A stretch of 12,123 nucleotides of DNA. Source: Lysobacteraceae bacterium. GTDB taxonomy: Bacteria; Pseudomonadota; Gammaproteobacteria; Xanthomonadales; Rhodanobacteraceae. The stretch lies in contig JAGWZT010000024.1 of NCBI GenBank assembly GCA_018971925.1, positions 1-12,123 of the forward strand. Direction: 5' to 3'. The translations under genes and the position numbers were made by a program. A model generated the notes under the pieces. That model was not told the DNA's origin. It did not search any database and saw only the letters and a program-made list of their open reading frames with translations. Every line of letters begins with the position of its first letter. The stretch's first letter is position 1. Shown here piece after piece: positions 6,746 through 12,123 of the stretch.

Positions 6746-8730
6746 GCTTCGCGCGGGGCCTGCCGTGTGCGGCTTTGTTCCAGCCACGCCTGGAATGTCA
6801 GCACGTCCCACAGCCGATGGTGTTCACGCGCACGTCCGGCGACGTGGTCGTTCCACATCTTGCGAATCGGTGCCGGATCGAAACAGCCCTCGTCGCGCAA
6901 CCGCCGCTCGTCGAGCAACGCCTCCGCCCAATCGCGCAGCGGCCCGCGCAACCATCCGTCGATGGGCACGCTGAAGCCTTTCTTGGGGCGGTCGATCAAC
7001 CTGCGCGGCACGTACTGGTACAGCACCTGGCGCAGCAGCCACTTCGCCTGCCCGTCGCGCAGTTTCTGCCGCAGCGGAGTTCGCCACGCGTATTCCACCA
7101 CGCGATGGTCCAGCAACGGCACGCGGGCTTCGAGGCTGACGGCCATGCTGGCGCGATCCACCTTCACCAGGATGTCGTCGGGCAGGTAGCCGATCAGATC
7201 GGCGTACATCATGCGTTCCACCGGGTCGCGCAGGTCGGGCCAATGCGCGAAATCGGACAGTTCGATTTCCGGTTCCCTGGATTGCAGCACGACGGATTCC
7301 GGTTCGAACCAGTGCGACACCAGCAGCTGGTAACGCGCATCGCCGGAAGACGCCTGCAGCATCCGGCCCAACAGCCCGGTCTTGGTGCCCGGGTTCCTGA
7401 TCCGCAGCCGCGCCGGCAAGCCGCGATTGGCGCCGCGGAAAAAGGCTTCGTACAGGCGGGGGCGCGCGCGCAGCGAACGCGCGAAGCCGGCGCGCATCGG
7501 GCCGGGAACCGAATCCAGCCAGCGTCCGACCCGCACCGCCCACGCATAGCGGCTGTAGCCGGCGAACAATTCGTCGCCGCCATCGCCCGACAGCGAGACC
7601 GTGACCTGGCTGCGCGCGAGCTTCGACACCAGGTACGTCGGGATCTGCGAGGAATCGGAGAACGGTTCGTCGAACATCGTCGGCAACATCGGGATCACGT
7701 CCAGCGCGTCCTGCGCGGTCACGTACAGCTCGTTGTGATCGGTGCCGAGATGGCGCGCGACCTCTTTCGCGAATTTCGCCTCGTCGTGGTCCTGTTCGTG
7801 GAATCCGATCGAAAACGTGCGCACGGGACGCGCCGATTGCACCTGCATCAGCGCCACGACCGTCGAGGAATCCACGCCACCGGACAGGAACGCGCCCAAT
7901 GGCACGTCCGCTTCCATGCGCAGCGCGACCGCATCGCGCAGCAGGCGATCGAGTCCGTCGATCGCCTCAGCGTCGGACAATTCGTCGCGCCCGCGCGAGG
8001 CAACGTCCGCGACCGACCAGTACTTGTGGATGCGTGCCGGCAATGCCGCGATCGCGCCCGCGCTCGCGGCGCCCCCGGCATCCATGCGCAACATCGTGCC
8101 GGGCGGCAATTTGAAAATGTTCTGATAGATCGAACACGGCTGGGGGATGTAGTTGTGGCGCAACAGCAGGCACAACGCGCCGCGATCGACGCGTCCTTCG
8201 AAACCCGGCAACGCGGCGATCGCCTTCAACTCGGAGCCGAACGCGAACATCGATCCTGCCCAGCCGTAGTAGAGCGGTTTGATGCCGAGGCGGTCGCGCA
8301 CCAGCGTCAGCGCGCGCGTCTCGCGATCCCACAACGCGAACGCGAACATGCCGATGAATCGCCGCACCGCGCCCTCGGGCCCCCACTGCTCGATCGCGGC
8401 CAGCATCACCTCGGTATCGGAGTGCCCGCGGAGGCGCGCGCCGGAGGCCTCGAGATCCGGGCGCAGGCGGCGGTGGTTGTACACCTCGCCGTTGAACACC
8501 ATGGTGTAACGGCCGCTGGCGGACACCATCGGTTGGCGTCCCTCCGGCGACAAGTCGATCACCGACAGGCGCCGGTGCCCCAGCCACATGCCCGCGTCGG
8601 CATCCCGCCAGATGCCCGCATCGTCGGGGCCGCGATGGCCGATCGCGCGCGTCATGCTGTCCACGGACGCGGCGCCGCGATCCGCATCGAGACGCCTGGC
8701 AACATCCCAGAATCCGGCGATTCCGCACAT
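6736..8730 (-). CDS. Asparagine synthase-type glutamine amidotransferase
   Basis: A 664-residue AsnB-family protein. The N-terminal class II glutaminase domain starts Met-Cys-Gly-Ile-Ala-Gly, so Cys2 becomes the nucleophile after Met removal; it shows Arg-Gly-Pro-Asp-Asp-Ala-Gly (33-39), Gly-His-Arg-Arg-Leu-Ser (51-56) and Phe-Asn-Gly-Glu-Val-Tyr-Asn (79-85). The C-terminal synthetase domain has the ATP PP-loop Ser-Gly-Gly-Val-Asp-Ser-Ser (283-289) and Ser-Gly-Asp-Gly-Gly-Asp-Glu (381-387). The protein appears intact. It could make asparagine, but copies in surface-polysaccharide loci often amidate a carboxylated sugar (as proposed for WbpS of Pseudomonas aeruginosa O6), and similar proteins occur in exosortase-linked EPS loci. 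That role here is inferred from context. It is the only minus-strand gene in the window and is divergent from the second sulfotransferase, so it should have its own promoter between 8731 and 8974. The start is firm: a strong ribosome binding site precedes it. Confidence 0.95.
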   Translation of the reverse strand: MCGIAGFWDVARRLDADRGAASVDSMTRAIGHRGPDDAGIWRDADAGMWLGHRRLSVIDLSPEGRQPMVSASGRYTMVFNGEVYNHRRLRPDLEASGARLRGHSDTEVMLAAIEQWGPEGAVRRFIGMFAFALWDRETRALTLVRDRLGIKPLYYGWAGSMFAFGSELKAIAALPGFEGRVDRGALCLLLRHNYIPQPCSIYQNIFKLPPGTMLRMDAGGAASAGAIAALPARIHKYWSVADVASRGRDELSDAEAIDGLDRLLRDAVALRMEADVPLGAFLSGGVDSSTVVALMQVQSARPVRTFSIGFHEQDHDEAKFAKEVARHLGTDHNELYVTAQDALDVIPMLPTMFDEPFSDSSQIPTYLVSKLARSQVTVSLSGDGGDELFAGYSRYAWAVRVGRWLDSVPGPMRAGFARSLRARPRLYEAFFRGANRGLPARLRIRNPGTKTGLLGRMLQASSGDARYQLLVSHWFEPESVVLQSREPEIELSDFAHWPDLRDPVERMMYADLIGYLPDDILVKVDRASMAVSLEARVPLLDHRVVEYAWRTPLRQKLRDGQAKWLLRQVLYQYVPRRLIDRPKKGFSVPIDGWLRGPLRDWAEALLDERRLRDEGCFDPAPIRKMWNDHVAGRAREHHRLWDVLTFQAWLEQSRTRQAPREAHA

Positions 8731-8736
8731 GGACAA

Positions 8737-8743
8737 CTCCTCC
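8737..8743 (-). promoter_or_regulatory. Strong ribosome binding site of the amidotransferase gene
   Basis: Read on the minus strand, GGAGGAG stands six bases before the ATG at 8730. It fixes the start at the Met-Cys-Gly-Ile-Ala that places the catalytic Cys at position 2, and rules out the longer frame that runs to 8964. Confidence 0.85.
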
Positions 8744-8962
8744 AACCCGTGTGTGTGCAATCTCCACACGATGAGCTTCTTACGATGATCCCGCGTTGCT
8801 GAACAACCGCCGCCGCGCGGCACCGCCGTTCGGCAACGCGTCATATGCGAGGCGGTACGCTCCCGGGCGTTTCGGTTCATCGCACCGTCGGCGACGCATC
8901 GCGTTCTCGACACCCGGCGCCATGCCGTTCGCACCATCCGAACGCGATCCTGAACGCGTCCC

Positions 8963-8967
8963 AAGGA
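8963..8967 (+). promoter_or_regulatory. Ribosome binding site of the second sulfotransferase gene
   Basis: AAGGA ends seven bases before the ATG at 8975, supporting that start over in-frame Met5 and Met16. A second, out-of-frame ATG at 8971 is four bases upstream and is not followed by a recognisable protein. Confidence 0.6.
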
Positions 8968-8974
8968 TCAATGA

Positions 8975-9895
8975 ATGCCACAACCCATGGCCGAACGGAA
9001 TGCCGGGCGAACCGGACCGATGCCCGACAGGCCCATCTTCATCGTCGGGGCGGGCCGCAGCGGCTCGACGGTTTTCCATCGCATGTTTTGCGAACACCCG
9101 AATGTCGCGTGGCAGTCGCCGCTGTCTGACAAATTCCCCGCGCATCCGGGCTTGAACCGGGCACTGCTGCACATGGCGCATTGGCCCGCGCTCGGGAAAT
9201 TCCTGACGGGCTATTTGCGACCGGGCGAGCGTTACCAATTCTGGGATCATTACTGCCGCGGTTTTCCGCGGCCCTGCAGGGATTTGTTGGCCTCCGACGT
9301 CACGCCCGTGCACCGGCGCAGGATACCGCCCGCCCTCGCGCAACTCGCCACACCGAGCCGCCGTCGTGTGCTGATCAAGATCACCGGATGGCCGCGCATC
9401 GGATTCCTGCGCGAATTGTTTCCGCATGCGAAGTTCATCCACGTTTATCGCGACGGCAGGGCGGTAGCAAGTTCGCTGCTTGCGGTGCGGTTCTGGCGCG
9501 GATGGGAAGGCCCGCCGCAATGGGGCTTCGGCAAGCTCGACCCGCTGCAGCAGGCCGAATGGGATCACCACGGCCGTTCGTTCGTCGCGCTGGCCGGCAT
9601 CCAATGGAAACTGCTGATGCTGGCGATGGACAAGGCCGTGGTGAACGTCCCCGCAACCGATCTCATGCACGTGCGCTACGAAGACTTCATCGAAGATCCG
9701 GTGACCACGTTCAGGAACGTCGCGGAATTCTGCGAGTTGGACTGGCGGGCGTCGTTCGAAAACTCGATCAGGCGAAAACGGCTGGAGACCGCGAATGAAA
9801 AATGGCGGGACCACCTGAGCCTTGAGCAGCAGGCGTTGCTTGAAGAAGTTCTCGCCGAAAGCCTGCAACGTTACGGATATCCGCCGCGCCGATGA
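8975..9895 (+). CDS. Sulfotransferase family protein (second of two)
   Basis: A 306-residue sulfotransferase-fold protein of a different subfamily from the one at 5855-6745. The 5'-phosphosulfate-binding loop is Phe-Ile-Val-Gly-Ala-Gly-Arg-Ser-Gly-Ser-Thr at 22-32. The 3'-phosphate-binding block is His-Val-Tyr-Arg-Asp-Gly-Arg-Ala-Val-Ala-Ser-Ser at 156-167, with Arg159 and Ser167 in the usual spacing. A later Val-Arg-Tyr-Glu-Asp-Phe-Ile-Glu-Asp-Pro block is typical of the Sulfotransfer_1/3-like bacterial group. Expected role: PAPS-dependent sulfation of a sugar or other small acceptor in the cytoplasm, here probably a glycan precursor. It heads the second plus-strand run, starting in the divergent region, followed after 109 bases by the secreted barrel protein. 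The first 18 residues precede the fold and are probably flexible. Acceptor unknown; activity is inferred from motifs. Confidence 0.88.
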   Translation: MPQPMAERNAGRTGPMPDRPIFIVGAGRSGSTVFHRMFCEHPNVAWQSPLSDKFPAHPGLNRALLHMAHWPALGKFLTGYLRPGERYQFWDHYCRGFPRPCRDLLASDVTPVHRRRIPPALAQLATPSRRRVLIKITGWPRIGFLRELFPHAKFIHVYRDGRAVASSLLAVRFWRGWEGPPQWGFGKLDPLQQAEWDHHGRSFVALAGIQWKLLMLAMDKAVVNVPATDLMHVRYEDFIEDPVTTFRNVAEFCELDWRASFENSIRRKRLETANEKWRDHLSLEQQALLEEVLAESLQRYGYPPRR

Positions 9896-10004
9896 ACCGT
9901 TGCTGTGCGCAGCCTTGCGCGGCGCTGAACACGAATGCGCCAGCGCTTTACGCGGCACCACGCGGGTAGTAACACGAGTCTGCCGCCCTGTACGGAATCA
10001 CCCT

Positions 10005-11123
10005 ATGAACGCGCACGCAAGGGGACGTAATCGTCAGCGATGGATTTGGAGTGGCTGCGCATTCCTGTTGTGCGCCCTGGCGAGTGCGCCGGTGTGGTCT
10101 GTGTGTCCGAAACTCCTGATGACCGCGGGTTTGAACATCCACAAGCAGACGAATCCGCAGCAGGCCGCGTATTGGGGCCAGACGGTGGGCGTGCAGGGCT
10201 TCATGATCAATTACGTCGCAACCGATTGGCAAACGGATGTCGGCACCGACCCGGACAGCGGCATTTGGAAATTGCTGCGCCGGTTCCAGTCCATCTATTC
10301 GCAACATGGCGTCACCGACAACTTCATCAAGATCGGGCTGTACCGGGGACACGATTGGCACGATGCCGGGCAAACCGCGAAAGCAACCAGGAATCTCGCG
10401 CACGCGGCAGCGTTGGCGCGATACGCGGGGCTGAAAGGCCTGGCGCTGGATCTGGAACCGTACAAGCCCACCTGGGGTGGTTCGGCGGGGGGCCCGGAAC
10501 TGGCGAAGCTCGTCGAGTCTGAAGGCCGCAGGATGGGCCAGGCGATGCATGACGCCTACCCCGGCATGACCTTGATCGTGTTGCCGGACGTATTGCGGGA
10601 AACCGAACACGAGAAAAAAGCGTCCAGTGACTGGGCCGGCACGCACCACGGTGGCTACCAGCTTTCCGTTGCCTTCGTGCGCGGCCTTCTTTCGGTTCCG
10701 TGGTCGCATGTGGTGATCGGCACCGAGTTCACCTACAGCGCGCACGCGGAACGGATCGTGCCGTACATGCGGGAAGCTGCGGAACGCTATCGCAATGTCG
10801 TCACCCCACACGGCGAGCTGAAAAGCACCTTCGGCGTCGCGCCGGGCCTCTGGCCGCTGGGTCCCACGGCCAGGGACAAGTCCGCGCGCTTCAGTCCGGC
10901 GGAATTCAGGCAACGCCTGCAGGTCGCGTTCGATGCATCGAATCAGTACGTGTGGATTTACGGATCCGGCAGCGCGTGGCAAAAGGACGGACCATTCGGC
11001 CCGGTGCCGGGGCCGGTCGCGACCAGTTTCCGGCAATTCCTGGACGTGATTCACCAGGTCCGCGCGAGCTGCGCCGCGCCACGGTCGCCGGGGACGCACG
11101 GAACGCCGCAGGACACGAAGTAA
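10005..11123 (+). CDS. Secreted TIM-barrel glycosidase-like protein of unrecognised family
   Basis: A 372-residue exported protein. The N-terminus has a basic stretch with Arg6, Arg8, Arg10 and Arg12, then a hydrophobic core at about 13-31; signal peptidase I cleavage is plausible near residue 32 (Val-Trp-Ser), so it should act in the periplasm or outside. The mature part looks like an alpha/beta barrel: Gly-Leu-Ala-Leu-Asp-Leu-Glu-Pro-Tyr (145-153) resembles the strand-4 active-site motif of several glycoside hydrolase families, with Asp149 and Glu151 as catalytic candidates. Gly-Thr-Glu-Phe-Thr-Tyr (239-244) adds another acidic candidate, Glu241, and the C-terminal Tyr-Val-Trp-Ile-Tyr-Gly-Ser-Gly is an end-of-barrel-like strand. 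I do not recognise the family. Set between a sulfotransferase and a glycosyltransferase gene, it may trim, release or proof-read the polymer. The start at 10005 has GGAA seven bases upstream and gives the signal peptide; the frame extends further upstream without homology-like content. Confidence 0.8.
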   Translation: MNAHARGRNRQRWIWSGCAFLLCALASAPVWSVCPKLLMTAGLNIHKQTNPQQAAYWGQTVGVQGFMINYVATDWQTDVGTDPDSGIWKLLRRFQSIYSQHGVTDNFIKIGLYRGHDWHDAGQTAKATRNLAHAAALARYAGLKGLALDLEPYKPTWGGSAGGPELAKLVESEGRRMGQAMHDAYPGMTLIVLPDVLRETEHEKKASSDWAGTHHGGYQLSVAFVRGLLSVPWSHVVIGTEFTYSAHAERIVPYMREAAERYRNVVTPHGELKSTFGVAPGLWPLGPTARDKSARFSPAEFRQRLQVAFDASNQYVWIYGSGSAWQKDGPFGPVPGPVATSFRQFLDVIHQVRASCAAPRSPGTHGTPQDTK

Positions 11124-11133
11124 CGCGACGGCA

Positions 11134-12123
11134 ATGCAGAAAGTCATCCTCTTCGCCAACACCGACTGGTACCTCTTCAACTTCCGGCGCTCGCTCGCGC
11201 TGGCGTTGCAGGCCGAAGGCTACGACGTGCTGTTGCTGTCGCCCTCCGGCAAGTACGGTCCGCGCCTGCGCGCGCTGGGGCTGCGCTGGCAGCCGCTGCA
11301 AATGGACCGGCGCAGCGTGAATCCGCTGCGTGAGACGGCGCTGCTTTTGCGAGTGGTCACGCTGCTGCGTCGAGAGCGGCCGGCGCTGCTCCACAACTTC
11401 ACCATCAAGAGCGCCGTGTACGGATCACTCGCGGCGCGCATGGCCCGCGTGCCCGCGCGCATCAATGCCGTGGACGGTCTGGGCTACGTGTTCGCAAGCA
11501 ATGATCGCAAGGCGCGCGTGTTGCGCCCCGCTGTGCGCGCACTGCTGCGTTCGGCACTGCGCGGCCGCAATACGCGGCTGATCCTGCAGAACCCCGACGA
11601 CAAGGCCGCCTTCGAACAATTCAAGCTGGTCGAATCCAGCCGTGTGAAGTTGATTCCCGGTGCAGGCGTGGACTGCACGCGGTTCACGCCGCGCACCACG
11701 CGGCGCAGCACCGCCGGCGGACCCGTGCGAATCCTGCTCGCCGCGCGGTTGCTGTGGGAAAAGGGCATTGCCGAATATGCGCAGGCCGCCCGGAGCCTGC
11801 GGGCACAGGGAAGGGACGTCCGCTTCCTGCTCGCCGGCACGCCCGACCCGGGAAATCCGGCGGCGGTACCCGAGGCGACGCTGCGCGGGTGGGTGGAAGA
11901 GGGTGTGCTCGAATGGCTCGGGCACGTCGGCAACATGCGTGAGCTCTACGCATCGGTGGATATCGTGGTGTTGCCGAGCTACTACCGCGAGGGCATTCCC
12001 ACGTCCCTCACCGAAGGCGCGGCCTGCGGATTGCCGTTGATCACCACCGACATGCCAGGCTGCCGCGAGGTGGTGACGGACGGCGAGGACGGCTTGTTGA
12101 TCCAGCCGCGCGACGCCGAGGCA
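11134..12123 (+). CDS. GT4 glycosyltransferase, PglA-like, 3' end cut by the window
   Basis: The first 330 residues of a GT4 enzyme, with the frame open to the window end. The N-terminal domain begins with a Val-Ile-Leu-Phe-Ala-Asn-Thr-Asp-Trp-Tyr-Leu-Phe-Asn-Phe-Arg block. Around 89-113 it has Phe-Thr-Ile-Lys and Val-Asp-Gly-Leu-Gly-Tyr-Val-Phe, a pattern shared with the PglA group, which adds N-acetylgalactosamine to an undecaprenyl-diphosphate-linked first sugar. The donor domain shows Leu-Leu-Ala-Ala-Arg-Leu-Leu-Trp-Glu-Lys-Gly (201-211), with Arg205 and Lys210, and the EX7E pair Glu286/Glu294. An early step in repeat-unit assembly, soon after the initiating sugar-phosphate transfer, is therefore a reasonable inference; the exact sugar is not. 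The ATG is ten bases after the previous stop, with only a weak ribosome binding site, suggesting one transcript with the secreted barrel gene. Confidence 0.93.
   Translation, partial: MQKVILFANTDWYLFNFRRSLALALQAEGYDVLLLSPSGKYGPRLRALGLRWQPLQMDRRSVNPLRETALLLRVVTLLRRERPALLHNFTIKSAVYGSLAARMARVPARINAVDGLGYVFASNDRKARVLRPAVRALLRSALRGRNTRLILQNPDDKAAFEQFKLVESSRVKLIPGAGVDCTRFTPRTTRRSTAGGPVRILLAARLLWEKGIAEYAQAARSLRAQGRDVRFLLAGTPDPGNPAAVPEATLRGWVEEGVLEWLGHVGNMRELYASVDIVVLPSYYREGIPTSLTEGAACGLPLITTDMPGCREVVTDGEDGLLIQPRDAEA

Larger units (their letters stand above)
8731..8974. promoter_or_regulatory. Divergent intergenic region, presumed promoters in both directions
   Basis: These 244 bases separate two genes reading away from each other, so at least one promoter for each direction is expected here. 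No convincing sigma-70 -35/-10 pair was found by eye on either strand. A 6-base inverted repeat (CGTGTG at 8748-8753 and CACACG at 8765-8770) would lie in the leader of the minus-strand transcript, five bases upstream of its ribosome binding site. Open frames crossing the region on both strands lack family features and look like GC-rich shadows. The regulatory role is inferred from gene orientation alone. Confidence 0.4.

Noticed and set aside
6742..8802. A 686-codon plus-strand open frame
   Set aside because: It is the antisense shadow of the amidotransferase gene, whose motifs are intact on the other strand; the shadow product is compositionally odd (Arg, Gln, His rich) and has no domain pattern.
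9911..9938. Possible terminator hairpin (GGCGC and GCGCC) after the second sulfotransferase gene
   Set aside because: The stem is only about five base pairs with an 11-base loop and no T run follows, so it is not distinguishable from chance in GC-rich DNA.
8780..9961. A 393-codon minus-strand open frame
   Set aside because: It is opposite the second sulfotransferase, whose binding loops and ribosome binding site are clear; the minus frame shows no family features.

Overview
The window is a GC-rich, densely packed stretch of a bacterial surface or exopolysaccharide biosynthesis locus. The GC content, Shine-Dalgarno usage and protein flavour suggest a Gram-negative proteobacterium, perhaps a gammaproteobacterium of the Xanthomonadales type. 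That placement is an inference from general look, not from a marker gene. Both ends cut through glycosyltransferase genes, so the locus continues on each side. No tRNA, rRNA, CRISPR array, insertion sequence or attachment site was seen.

Layout: (1) 3-5670, plus strand, tightly spaced and partly overlapping genes: the 3' end of a GT4 glycosyltransferase, a complete GT4 glycosyltransferase, a polytopic membrane protein with GT-C-like features, a second GT4 enzyme resembling the first complete one, a SAM-dependent methyltransferase with an insertion, and a protein with a kinase-like (APH/InaA-like) fold whose catalytic loop is degenerate. (2) 5855-6745, a plus-strand sulfotransferase after a 184-base gap. 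(3) 6736-8730, a minus-strand asparagine synthase-type amidotransferase whose 3' end overlaps the sulfotransferase by 10 bases. (4) 8975-12123, plus strand again: a second, different sulfotransferase, a secreted protein that looks like a TIM-barrel glycosidase of unrecognised family, and the start of a PglA-like GT4 glycosyltransferase.

Taken together, the GT4 enzymes would build a lipid-linked oligosaccharide in the cytoplasm. The methyltransferase, the two sulfotransferases, the amidotransferase and possibly the kinase-like protein would decorate it. The polytopic protein may transfer or polymerise sugars on the far side of the membrane, and the exported barrel protein may trim or process the finished polymer. 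The product is therefore predicted to be a heavily modified glycan, possibly sulfated, methylated and amidated. No sugar identities can be read from the window, and no flippase, chain-length regulator, exporter or PAPS synthesis gene lies inside it.
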